The translations under genes were made by a program, and so were the position numbers. Under the pieces are notes generated by a model. It was not told the DNA's origin. It ran no database searches and saw only the letters and a list, made by a program, of their open reading frames with translations. From NCBI RefSeq assembly GCF_002953135.1, contig NZ_CP026372.1, positions 620,001 to 684,000 on the forward strand: DNA of 64,000 bases. Direction: 5' to 3'. Source of the stretch: Sphingobium sp. SCG-1. Lineage in GTDB: Bacteria; Pseudomonadota; Alphaproteobacteria; Sphingomonadales; Sphingomonadaceae. Below are positions 16,131 through 25,960 of the stretch, in pieces. How positions within the stretch are numbered: the first letter of the stretch is position 1; every line of letters begins with the position of its first letter.

Positions 16131-17597
16131 ATGGCTGGCAGTGCTATTCAGTTTCCCAAGGCAGAGGGGCTCTATTATGGCGGTGCTTGGCACAGCCCGA
16201 TCGAGCAAGGCACCGCCATGGTCGAAAGCCCGGCGACCGGCGAGGTTCTGGCCAAGATCGCCTATGCATCTGTGGCGGACATCGATCCCGCCGTGGCGGC
16301 GGCCGTTGCGGGCCAGATCGAATGGCGCGACGTGCTTCCGTCCGAACGGGCGAAGATTCTGCGGGAGATCGCGGCGATCATCCGCAAGAACGCTGAGGAA
16401 TTGGCGTTGCTGGATGCCGTCGATTGCGGCAATCCTGTGGCGGAACTGCGCCGGGATATCGAGCTTTCGGCAGAAGCGATGGACTTCCACGCGGGCTTAG
16501 TGACCGAGATGAAGGGTGCATCGGTTCCGATGGGGCCAGACTCGCTCAGCTTCTCTGTCCGTGAACCTTATGGTGTCGTGGCCCGTATCGCGCCGTTCAA
16601 TCATCCTTTCATCTTTGGCGTCGGACGCGCCGCTGCGCCGCTCGCAGCAGGCAATTCGGTGGTGGTGAAGCCACCGGAGCAGGCACCCCTCTCCGCGCTG
16701 CGCGCAGCCGAACTGATCGGTCATCTGCTCCCCGCGGGCGCGTATAACGTCGTTCCGGGCGACCGCGATGTTGGCGCTGCACTCGTCGCGCATGGCGATG
16801 TCGCCTTGGTCGCGGTGACCGGAAGTGTGCCCACCGGCAAGGCTGTCATGCGCGCCGCATCCGGCTCGCTAAAGCGTGTCATACTCGAACTTGGTGGCAA
16901 GAACGCCCTGATGGCTTTGCCTGACGCGGACCCGGAAAAGGTTGCCGCTGCCGTAGTCCGGGGCATGAATTTCACCTGGTGCGGCCAGTCCTGCGGATCG
17001 ACCAGCCGGGCGTTCATTCATGACGATATTTACGATCAGGTTCTCGAACTTCTTCCGAAATATGCAGCGAATTACCGTCCGGGTCTGCCCACCGACCCGC
17101 AAACCACGATGGGCAGTCTGGTCAACAAGGCGCAGCTGGAACGTGTCCTGGGCTATATCGAAAGTGCTAAAGCAGAGGGCGCCCGGCTCATTTTCGGCGG
17201 ATCCCGACCGGAGGATCCAGAGTTGGCCAATGGCTGTTTTCTCTATCCAACTATTTTTGCTGACGTGACAATGGACATGCGGATCGCGCGCGAGGAAATC
17301 TTCGGCCCCGTATTGTCGGTCCTTCGCTGGTCCGACGAGGAGGAGGCGTTGCGCCAGATCAACAATATCGAATATGGTCTCACCTTTGCTGTCTTCACCG
17401 AAAACCTCGTCAAGGCGCATCGTATCATCGGACGCGCGCAGTCAGGCTTCTGTTGGATCAACGAAGTGTCGCGTCATGCCGTCGGCTCGCCCTTTGGCGG
17501 CTTTAAGCAGTCCGGCATCGGTCGTGAAGAATGTTTGGAAGAATTACTCTCCTACACGCAGGAAAAGAATGTTTTCATCAACCTGGCTGGAAAATAA
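16131..17597 (+). CDS. NAD(P)-dependent aldehyde dehydrogenase, copy 1
   Basis: 488-residue ALDH with all key residues: N157 in APFNHPF, K180 in VVVKPPEQ, the GSVPTGKAVM cofactor loop near 231, general base E253 in LELGGKN, and the nucleophile C288 in GQSCGS. It resembles betaine/hydroxymuconic-semialdehyde type dehydrogenases. Start chosen at the second of two close ATGs, since GGAG lies 9 nt before it. Third enzyme type in operon A, 65 nt after the decarboxylase-like gene. It shares most positions with copy 2 at 25961. It probably oxidises an aldehyde or semialdehyde made in the pathway, perhaps the ring-cleavage product. Confidence 0.88.
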   Translation: MAGSAIQFPKAEGLYYGGAWHSPIEQGTAMVESPATGEVLAKIAYASVADIDPAVAAAVAGQIEWRDVLPSERAKILREIAAIIRKNAEELALLDAVDCGNPVAELRRDIELSAEAMDFHAGLVTEMKGASVPMGPDSLSFSVREPYGVVARIAPFNHPFIFGVGRAAAPLAAGNSVVVKPPEQAPLSALRAAELIGHLLPAGAYNVVPGDRDVGAALVAHGDVALVAVTGSVPTGKAVMRAASGSLKRVILELGGKNALMALPDADPEKVAAAVVRGMNFTWCGQSCGSTSRAFIHDDIYDQVLELLPKYAANYRPGLPTDPQTTMGSLVNKAQLERVLGYIESAKAEGARLIFGGSRPEDPELANGCFLYPTIFADVTMDMRIAREEIFGPVLSVLRWSDEEEALRQINNIEYGLTFAVFTENLVKAHRIIGRAQSGFCWINEVSRHAVGSPFGGFKQSGIGREECLEELLSYTQEKNVFINLAGK

Positions 17598-17843
17598 CTG
17601 TACGAAACAAAGAGCTGGGCTAATAGCCGAAATAGATGACGCGCTATTGCTGGGAACCATCTCATGTACTTCAAGATTTTACTAAATAATGCGCTGATCA
17701 TCAGCGCCGATGACTTGGAGGTTTATTCAAGTATTTGAGATCATTTCTGATGTGCCCCCAGCGAGTGGATCGCGTTAAAACAAGGCCTAATAGGTCGCGG
17801 GTCTGCACCAAGTCGGCGCAACCGTAAAAGCGAGTCTGTTCCA

Positions 17844-18475
17844 ATGGCACCCTCTGAAGCAAATGATCCCCGGCTCATTCTCGAAGACACACCAATGTCT
17901 CGGCCCCAGATTGTCGGCATACTCATCACCGCACTGTTGTCCGCCCTGGACGGCTATGACCTGCTTGCCGCGGCTTTCGTTGCACCAGCGCTCGCGCAAG
18001 AGTTCAAAGTAGGAGCCTCCGGCTTGGGTGTCCTGCTATCGACGGGGTTGGGCGGAACACTGGTCGGCGCTTTCCTTCTCGCCCCGCTGGCCGACCTTAT
18101 CGGTCGCAAGCCAGTCGTGCTGGGGAGCCTCGCCATTATGACGGTGGGCATGCTCGCGTCCGCCCTTGTCTCGTCAATCGAGCAGATGGCAGCAATCAGG
18201 CTCATCACCGGGATCGGCATCAGCGCGACGATGGTCATTGTAAATCCTGTCGCCGCCGAGCTCTCGAACATGAAAAACCGAGTCTTCGTCGTTGCCATCA
18301 AGGCGATCGGTTCCGGATCGGCGGCGTGGTTGGTGGCTGGCTCGCCGCGGCGCTGCAGGAGCGTGTTGGCTGGCAGTCGGTTTTCCTTCTGGGCGGATTT
18401 GTCGGTTTTGCATCATCAGCTGCGCTCCAAGTCTCCCTGGACGGAGCGGAGTTGGCGGCTGAACAGTACAAGTGA
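17844..18475 (+). pseudogene. Truncated, frameshifted AAHS-type MFS transporter
   Basis: The first 155 residues or so are a good aromatic-acid:H+ symporter N-half (SALDGYDLLAAAFVAPAL, LADLIGRKPVVLGSL, VAAELSNMKNR). Near 18312 the frame breaks: the continuation IGGVVGGWLAAALQERVGWQ lies in the next frame and looks like a one-base deletion. After about six helices the similarity stops near 18415, exactly where the 3' end of the opposite-strand MFS gene begins. So the C-half is missing and the product cannot work as a 12-helix transporter. It sits 246 bp after the ALDH of operon A, the place where operon B has an intact MFS gene, so it is likely the lost transporter of operon A. Confidence 0.7.
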
Positions 18476-19813
18476 AGCTGCCATCAACGTACAGAGCGAG
18501 ATCATTACGGAGACACTCGGACGCTGGAGCCCGGCGGTGAACAGAAAACCTGCAAGCGCCGGAGAGATAACGCCGGCAAGCCTACCCACCCCCATGACAA
18601 AACCAGCGCCAGTTGCCCGACTGTCGACCGTGAAGCTGTTCACAATCAGACCATTTATCGCTGTCGTCCCACCATAGAGGAACGTGCCCGTAACCGCAAC
18701 GAGCAATACGAGACCCATGGTGCTGAAGCCGCCTATACCAAATGCGGCGGTTGTGATGGAGAGCCCCGTCATAAGCCCTGCGGTGATCCAGCGGAGCGGA
18801 ACATTGATGCCGATCAGCCCGATGGCCAGCGACGCAAGCACGCCAACCATCGCGCCCAGTGAGACTGCCATAGTGGCAAAGGCACTTGTGTGTCCTAGGT
18901 CGACAATTAGCTGCGGGGTCCAGCTAAGCACGTAATAGACGGTCATAAGGTACAGCATGTCGATAGCCGCAAGGGTAATTGTCACAGTCCATTGCCGATG
19001 GGCAAATATCGTCACATAGCTCGAGTGCTTCGGTCCTTCCGCGTTTGGCGCCGGCAGCTGCAATGCCGGCTCGTGACCGCAACGGCGCAGATAATCGTTA
19101 TACAGTTCCAATGCGCGTGGCCCGCGACGGGCAATCAGAAAAGCAGGAGATTCTGGCAGCCAAAAATAAGCGGCGACAAGAAGCCCCAGCGTTGCGGCCG
19201 CTCCCAGCAAGAATACAGAATGCCACCCATGATATTGCAACAGGGCCGCTGCAGCGAACCCACCCAGCGTCGCCCCCAATGGAAATCCAATTGTCATGAT
19301 AGCCAACGCAAGTCGCCGCCTGTGCACGTTTGAATATTCGATTGCTAGCGGCGCGATTATCGGGATCAGCGCACCCATGCCCACGCCAGTAAAAACGCGA
19401 AGGAGCGACAACTCGGTGACCGACCGCGAAAACGCGGTCAGCAATATACCAAGTCCCATAACAGCAAGAACCGCAAGGATCATCTTCCTACGGCCGAATT
19501 CATCTGCAAGTGGTGTGAGCGTCAGCGAGCCAAAGGCCATGCCTGCCAGCCCGCTGGAAAGCGCGATGCCCAGCGTTGCCTTGTTTATTTGCCATTCTTC
19601 CGTGATGCCAGGTGCGGCATACGCCATTGCCAGCACGTCATAGCCATCCACCGCTCCCATCAAGGCCGTTAGCGCAATCGCGATGATCTGGGTTCGGCTA
19701 AGCGGTGCCTCGTCGAGCGTCCTTTGTGTATCAGTCACGAACCCTCTCATCACGTCTCGGACGCTATCATTTTCATTTCGGCATTGGTTCGCCGCAGATG
19801 AGGATATGTCCAT
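18416..19813 (-). CDS. AAHS-family MFS transporter for an aromatic or carboxylic acid
   Basis: 465 aa from the ATG at 19813; the open frame runs on to 20032 but would cover the palindrome at 19844-19860, and ACAGG lies 8 nt before the chosen ATG. Twelve membrane helices in two halves. Family motifs: GAVDGYDVLAMAYAAPGI in helix 1, LADEFGRRKMILAVL in loop 2-3, and IEYSNVHRRR. BenK/PcaK-like symporters import benzoates and hydroxybenzoates with protons. It converges on the broken MFS gene. It is downstream of ligB on the same strand but separated by about 620 bp with its own putative operator, so it is probably transcribed separately. Confidence 0.87.
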   Translation of the reverse strand: MDISSSAANQCRNENDSVRDVMRGFVTDTQRTLDEAPLSRTQIIAIALTALMGAVDGYDVLAMAYAAPGITEEWQINKATLGIALSSGLAGMAFGSLTLTPLADEFGRRKMILAVLAVMGLGILLTAFSRSVTELSLLRVFTGVGMGALIPIIAPLAIEYSNVHRRRLALAIMTIGFPLGATLGGFAAAALLQYHGWHSVFLLGAAATLGLLVAAYFWLPESPAFLIARRGPRALELYNDYLRRCGHEPALQLPAPNAEGPKHSSYVTIFAHRQWTVTITLAAIDMLYLMTVYYVLSWTPQLIVDLGHTSAFATMAVSLGAMVGVLASLAIGLIGINVPLRWITAGLMTGLSITTAAFGIGGFSTMGLVLLVAVTGTFLYGGTTAINGLIVNSFTVDSRATGAGFVMGVGRLAGVISPALAGFLFTAGLQRPSVSVMISLCTLMAASLVLFSRQLRSVQGDLERS

Positions 19814-19843
19814 TAGCGGCACCTGTCCACACCACATTATAAA

Positions 19844-19860
19844 TTCTCTATATGAGAGAT
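19844..19860. promoter_or_regulatory. Putative operator, shared palindrome copy 4
   Basis: TTCTCTATATGAGAGAT, the most symmetric copy. It lies 31 bp upstream of the chosen MFS start and would overlap the promoter or leader. Confidence 0.5.
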
Positions 19861-20236
19861 TTATTCTATCGGCGCGACCTGGACGACAGTTCGTTGGCAA
19901 CGGTGTTCTGGCATGAATTAATGTCTGTAGCTCGTTCCGATCACCGCCAGTCCCGCGCTGCGCTGGCTTGCCGCGCTTGATTTTCGACAAGGATGGACCC
20001 CGGCCGTGATACGGGCTTGCATTGGCGCGCAATGCCGTGGTCTTGGTTATGCTGGTTAACTCAAGCGTTCCCGCCGCTGCCGGATTGAGGTTTCCGCTAG
20101 GAGCGGGCTGGCGGTGTTCGGTAGTTTTGAATTCGCACCGCTCGGGAGCCGCCGCCGACGGGCTCTACCTGGCTAATCGGGTGAGCGCACTTTGCACCGT
20201 CTTGGCGCCTATATAAAAGATCGTGCTCGTGGCCGT
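19861..20236. other. Intergenic region, no gene recognised
   Basis: Upstream of the MFS gene and its putative operator. A plus-strand frame of about 64 codons exists (20022-20216) without a motif or good ribosome-binding site. It should hold the MFS promoter. Together with the receptor relic to its right it looks like decayed DNA. Confidence 0.4.
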
Positions 20237-20410
20237 TTAAAACTTGGTTCGCATGTCGGCGGCATAGTAGCGGCCGACCGCGTTGTAGCCAGATTAGCGA
20301 TCGTGCAGTGCGCTGCGTAAATCATCGCGACATCGAGCGCTGAACGATAGCCGGTAAGGTCCTATCCAGCCGCCCAAGATTCGCCGTCCAGACCGAAACT
20401 GGGCAAGCAT
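20237..20410 (-). pseudogene. TonB-dependent receptor C-terminal relic
   Basis: Minus-strand translation ending at 20237 reads SGYNAVGRYYAADMRTKF then stop, the typical last strand of a TonB receptor with terminal Phe. Upstream there is an in-frame stop and the other frames carry receptor-like pieces (VSVWTANLGR; YRSALDVAMIYAAH), as expected after several indels. No plug or N-terminus remains. It lies directly after ligB on the same strand, suggesting a third receptor once belonged to the lig operon. The call rests on about 20 clear residues. Confidence 0.38.
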
Positions 20411-20435
20411 GTTCTAACGGTGATAGCTATCCTGT

Positions 20436-21700
<1,265 letters not shown>

Positions 21701-21721
21701 CTCTCCTGAATGAATCTGTAC

Positions 21722-22471
21722 TTACTCGGTGCCGATACTGGCGAAGTTCGCGTCCTCCGACGATTGCTGGGCCTGTAAATTTTCAAGAATGAACGCGTGG
21801 AGCAGGGTCGTGAGCGCATCGGGCGCTTCGGCGGGGAGCATATGCCCAGCCACCTCGACAATCTCCAGTCTCGATCCCGAAATGGCGTGCGCCAACTCTT
21901 CGTGCTGGGTAGGGGATGCCCAGGTGTCTGCGTCTCCGGTCACTATGAGTGTCGGCAGGCAAAGGCTTGCCACAAAACGCAGCCGGTCGGGACGATTGAG
22001 TAGCGCATGCTGCTGCCCAGCAAAAACCTTCGCATCGGCGCGTTCAATCATGGCCTGTATCGCACGGCGTGTCTCTTCGGGAGTACTGGCGCTCATCATG
22101 CCGGGCATCCAAGCCCGCGCGACTGCGGTCATGCCGTCCGTGATTGCAAGATCAACCAGCGTTTGCCGACTGGCAGCTTCGGTTTCTCGCGCGCCATGGG
22201 CACCGGTGCTCACCAGTGCCAAAGCGATGACTCGGTCCGGCGCCCGCGCTATCATTTCGAGTGCGACGCGTCCGCCCATCGAATGACCGACGGCGATCAG
22301 TGGCCCTTGCGTAGTCTCGAGAATACGGTCCGCCATGTCGGCAAGCGTGGTAAGTCCGTCGTTGCAGGCAACATAGACTGGGCCCATCCGGGACAGGCTA
22401 CCAAGCTGGCCTGTCCAAACCCAGCCGTCGTTCATCAGGCCGGGGATGAGCACGATGGTTGCGGCAGTCAC
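21722..22471 (-). CDS. Alpha/beta-fold hydrolase
   Basis: 249 aa from the GTG at 22471, which has GGGAG 8-9 nt upstream; the open frame to 22561 would run far into the LysR gene. Catalytic triad: nucleophile Ser in VGHSMGGRVAL near residue 71, Asp in VTGDADTWASP near 188, His in VAGHMLPAEAP near 215. The oxyanion-hole region LIPGLMNDGWVW is also seen. Similar proteins include 3-oxoadipate enol-lactonases and meta-cleavage-product hydrolases. Placed between LysR and ligA (21 bp), it may act on a ring-cleavage product or on an ester that releases the aromatic acid. Specific substrate unknown. Confidence 0.82.
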   Translation of the reverse strand: MTAATIVLIPGLMNDGWVWTGQLGSLSRMGPVYVACNDGLTTLADMADRILETTQGPLIAVGHSMGGRVALEMIARAPDRVIALALVSTGAHGARETEAASRQTLVDLAITDGMTAVARAWMPGMMSASTPEETRRAIQAMIERADAKVFAGQQHALLNRPDRLRFVASLCLPTLIVTGDADTWASPTQHEELAHAISGSRLEIVEVAGHMLPAEAPDALTTLLHAFILENLQAQQSSEDANFASIGTE

Positions 22472-22499
22472 AATCCCGGCTCCCGTGGGTAGGCGGCTA

Positions 22500-23465
22500 T
22501 TAGATGCGGGATAAAGGCGTACGATGGTCGTCGTTGTCCTCGAAGGCACGCAGAGCCACATAGGCTTCGGGATCCGGAGCAGTGTGGAGCAGATCGCCCA
22601 ATGCCGAGCGCAAGAGCTTCAAGAAACGCGTCTCTGGCCGGCTCGGCTGCTTGCCTGATGGACGAAGAATATAGAGCGTTCGCTCGATCACCGGATCTGT
22701 GATCAGCCGTACCGAGAGGTCGGGTGTCGAAGTTCCGGACATCGAAGCATAGGGCCCGATCGACCCGGCAATGCCGCGCCGGGCGAGGTCCATTCCGGCA
22801 TGAGGCGAAGCAAGTTCGCAGGTGCCTACTACCGGCATGTCGATAGAAAGCGCGGCTCCCTCGATTGCTTGCCGAATAGAATTGAACTCCGCTGGGAGGG
22901 CTAAGGGCCGCTGCAGGACTTCCTCTAGTGGGATCGGTCCTGTCCGCGCTTCGGCCTTCGAGATATAAAACATCCGCTCGCGCAGGATCGGCTCGTAATC
23001 CACTGCGGTCGTCTCGAACAGACCGCAGGCGATGCCGATATCCGCACGGCCTGTCTCCACCCATTCTGCGATCGAATGGCTCAGCCCTTCCAGCAGTCGG
23101 ATGGTGAGCTTCGGGCTCATAGACGCGGCCGACTGGATAATCGATCCTGCCAGCAAGTTCGTAAGGCTGGGCGTCAACGCAAGCGTAATCTGTCGGCTGC
23201 CTTCCTCGGTCATGTCGCGCAGACGGCGTTTGACCTCGTTCGTATGGGTCCAGACCGACCGTGCCCATTCGAGCACGATCTCGCCCTCCCTGGTCGTAGT
23301 GACGCCTCGGTGGCTGCGATGAAGCAGGAGCACTCCGAACTCGTCTTCCAGCCCACGAAGCTGCAGGCCGAGCGCCGGCTGGGCGATATGCAACTCCGCA
23401 GCGGCTCGGCTGATGCTTCCCAACTCGCACGCCTTGATGAAACATTCCAGTTGTCGGATTCGCAC
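22500..23465 (-). CDS. LysR-family transcriptional regulator
   Basis: 321 aa. N-terminal winged HTH: RQLECFIKACELGSISRAAA at residues 4-23 and HIAQPALGLQLRGLEDEFGV, the usual LysR recognition helix. The effector domain begins near residue 90 (ITLALTPSLTNLLAG) and resembles the Nac/Cbl-like subgroup. It is the first gene of the LysR-hydrolase-ligA-ligB strand (28 nt to the hydrolase GTG) and divergent from TonB receptor 2, with a 155-bp shared control region. This is the classic layout for a LysR activator responding to a pathway intermediate and switching both directions. The inducer is not known. Confidence 0.9.
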   Translation of the reverse strand: MRIRQLECFIKACELGSISRAAAELHIAQPALGLQLRGLEDEFGVLLLHRSHRGVTTTREGEIVLEWARSVWTHTNEVKRRLRDMTEEGSRQITLALTPSLTNLLAGSIIQSAASMSPKLTIRLLEGLSHSIAEWVETGRADIGIACGLFETTAVDYEPILRERMFYISKAEARTGPIPLEEVLQRPLALPAEFNSIRQAIEGAALSIDMPVVGTCELASPHAGMDLARRGIAGSIGPYASMSGTSTPDLSVRLITDPVIERTLYILRPSGKQPSRPETRFLKLLRSALGDLLHTAPDPEAYVALRAFEDNDDHRTPLSRI

Positions 23466-23620
23466 AGCACATTCCTAGCGTCTTAGCGGGCCGACACGGC
23501 GACAACCCTAAACAGATTTGGCTTACATCCAGATGGATTCGGCTTTGGTAAGGAGGCCGCACCTTGCTGTACCGCTGCGGCAACAGATCGCAAGACATAT
23601 ATAACGGGGAGGAAGAGTAG

Positions 23621-25861
23621 ATGCTTGGAGCTAAAATACGATGGCGGACGGCGTGCAGCGGCCTTTCGTTGGTGTTTGTGATGATGACAGTAAGTGGTGT
23701 GCAAGCTCAAGTCGGGAACCCAACAGAAAATCTGCCCCAGCAAGTTCCGGCTAATAGCGACATGACTTTGCCATCAGCGGGTTCGAAGGATGCAAGTGCT
23801 ATCGCCGACATCGTAGTTACTGCGCAACGTCGCTCCGAGAATCTACAGCGCGTCCCGATTGCGATTACCGCCGTTTCAGGGGATCAGCTCATGTCAGCGG
23901 GCGTGACGAGCACGCAGCAACTCAATATCGCTGTCCCCGGCCTCAACCTTCGCAGCAGTATCGGCGCCTTCCAACCTTCGATCCGAGGCATCGGGACCAC
24001 CAGTAGCGTAGTTGAAAACCCTGTCGCGCTTTACGTTGATGGGGTCTATCTGCCGCAGCAGCGCGACGGCACGCGCGAACTGCCGGATGTCGAACAATTG
24101 ACCGTTCTGAAGGGTCCGCAAGGTACGCTGTTCGGACGAAACGCGACGGGCGGTGTTATTCAGATTACAACGCGTAGGCCGTCGCACACATTCGGTGTGG
24201 AGGCCAAGGCTGAGTACGATAATTATGAGACGTTTCGTGGAAGCGCCTACCTTACCGGCGGTCTGTCACAAGACCTCGCAGCGAGCCTTTCCGTTCAATA
24301 TGCCGATCAGGGCGAGGGTTACGGTCGCAACCTGACGACCGGCAACGACACATTCAAACTCCGCCACGCTTTTTCGGCGCGTGGCAAACTTCTCTGGGAG
24401 CCAGGTTCGGATACCAGCGTCATTCTCATCGGCGATTATATGGAGCGTGCCGATTTAACCAACAGTTTCCAGCCTTATCCAGGCACAACCTCACGCTCGC
24501 CGGGCATTGGCCCGTTGCGCAATCGCTATGACACCTATTCATCCACTGATCCGCGTAGCGCTTATCGTAGCGGTGGTGCCAGCGTGACAATTGAACACGA
24601 CATCGGCTTCGCCGACATCACTTCGATCACCGCCTATCGACAGGGCAAGACCCGATATAATTTCGAGACCAGTGCGGCCCCTGTGCCTTACCAGACAGCG
24701 GGCACGAGCAATGGGCCTAACGAACTCTTTACGCAAGAACTCCAACTGTCATCGCAGGCCGGATCGGCCCTTACTTGGACTGTGGGCTTATTTTACTTCT
24801 ACTATATCAATGAGCTATTCCCGATAACCCGCACATTCGCCGGATATTTGGCACCCAATCCCACCTCAAACGCACGCACGGATTCGTTCGGTTCTGAGAA
24901 AACAGAGTCCGTAGCCGCATTCGGTCAAGCTACATACGAGTTCTTGCCCGCTACTCGGCTGACGCTGGGACTCCGCTACAGTTATGAGCGTCGTGATTTT
25001 GAAGGGCGGGTCGACACGATACGCAACAATGGCAGCACGGCGTCCGCGCTCTACAATGGCCGGCTGGAAGTCGATGATCCCACTTGGCGGGTAAACGTGG
25101 ATCATGACTTCAATGATCATATCATGGGGTATTTGTCCTGGAACCGCGGTAATAAAAGTGGCGGCTTCAATATTCAGCAGCCGCAAAATCCTGTCTACCA
25201 ACCCGAACGGCTTGATGCGTTCGAATTGGGTTTGAAGACGCAGTTCTTCAATCGGCGTCTACGTCTGAATGCGGCTGCCTTCTACTATGACTATTCCAAT
25301 CTACAGGTGATCCAGTTTCTTAATGCGATCCAGACGATCGTTAATGGCCCGAAGGCTGAACTCTACGGCCTGGATGTCGACCTGAGCGCCCGCGTCACTA
25401 ATCGGCTAACTCTGTCAGGTGGATTTGCGCTATTGAGCGCGAAGTTCATTGATTATTCGGGCGCTGTTTTTTCGACGCCGCTTCCTACAGGAGGCTCCCA
25501 GGCGCGCCCCGGCGATGCCTCGGGAAATCGATTGCCCCAGGCGCAGAACGTTACCGCCACACTTTCCATGAATTACGAGCTTCCGACAAGGATCGGGAAT
25601 TTCAATTTCAATCTTACCAACAATTATAACGGAGATTATTACGCGGAGTCTGACAATTTCCTGCGTCAGCCTGCGTATGTCATGACCAATCTCGGAGTGA
25701 CATGGATATCTCCTGACGAAACGTACAGCGTCGGGGCCTTCGTCCGGAATCTCTGGGATGAGCGCATCGCGACACAGCTCTCAACATCGCCAACCATCTA
25801 TCAGGCCGCATGGGGCGGCGCGCCTCGTACCGCTGGAATAACGGCCCGCATCAAAATGTAA
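23621..25861 (+). CDS. TonB-dependent outer-membrane receptor 2
   Basis: 746 residues. Signal peptide ends near VQAQ (residue 30), TonB box IADIVVTAQ at 61-69, plug motifs PSIRGIGTTS and LKGPQGTLFGRNATGGVIQI, followed by a barrel with many alternating aromatic strands ending ITARIKM. Note that the last residue is Met, not the usual Phe. GGGGAGG lies 8 nt before the ATG. First gene of operon B; the ALDH follows after 100 bp. Paralogue of receptor 1: the TonB-box and plug regions are nearly the same, the extracellular loops differ, suggesting related but distinct substrates. Confidence 0.92.
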   Translation: MLGAKIRWRTACSGLSLVFVMMTVSGVQAQVGNPTENLPQQVPANSDMTLPSAGSKDASAIADIVVTAQRRSENLQRVPIAITAVSGDQLMSAGVTSTQQLNIAVPGLNLRSSIGAFQPSIRGIGTTSSVVENPVALYVDGVYLPQQRDGTRELPDVEQLTVLKGPQGTLFGRNATGGVIQITTRRPSHTFGVEAKAEYDNYETFRGSAYLTGGLSQDLAASLSVQYADQGEGYGRNLTTGNDTFKLRHAFSARGKLLWEPGSDTSVILIGDYMERADLTNSFQPYPGTTSRSPGIGPLRNRYDTYSSTDPRSAYRSGGASVTIEHDIGFADITSITAYRQGKTRYNFETSAAPVPYQTAGTSNGPNELFTQELQLSSQAGSALTWTVGLFYFYYINELFPITRTFAGYLAPNPTSNARTDSFGSEKTESVAAFGQATYEFLPATRLTLGLRYSYERRDFEGRVDTIRNNGSTASALYNGRLEVDDPTWRVNVDHDFNDHIMGYLSWNRGNKSGGFNIQQPQNPVYQPERLDAFELGLKTQFFNRRLRLNAAAFYYDYSNLQVIQFLNAIQTIVNGPKAELYGLDVDLSARVTNRLTLSGGFALLSAKFIDYSGAVFSTPLPTGGSQARPGDASGNRLPQAQNVTATLSMNYELPTRIGNFNFNLTNNYNGDYYAESDNFLRQPAYVMTNLGVTWISPDETYSVGAFVRNLWDERIATQLSTSPTIYQAAWGGAPRTAGITARIKM

Positions 25862-25960
25862 GTCGCTGATCAGCGCCACAACCTCAGCAGCATCTGCCTT
25901 GATCGGCGACTTCAAATCTCAACCGCTCTTTTGCCTAAAGCTCCAAGGAATCGATGTGAT

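Noticed and set aside
18416..20032. Long start (538 codons) of the minus-strand AAHS transporter
   Set aside because: The first 70 codons are polar and unlike the family, and they run through the putative operator at 19844-19860; the start at 19813 gives normal family length.
22468..23598. 376-codon minus-strand frame overlapping LysR
   Set aside because: Arg/Pro-rich shadow of the LysR gene; the LysR frame has an intact HTH and effector domain.
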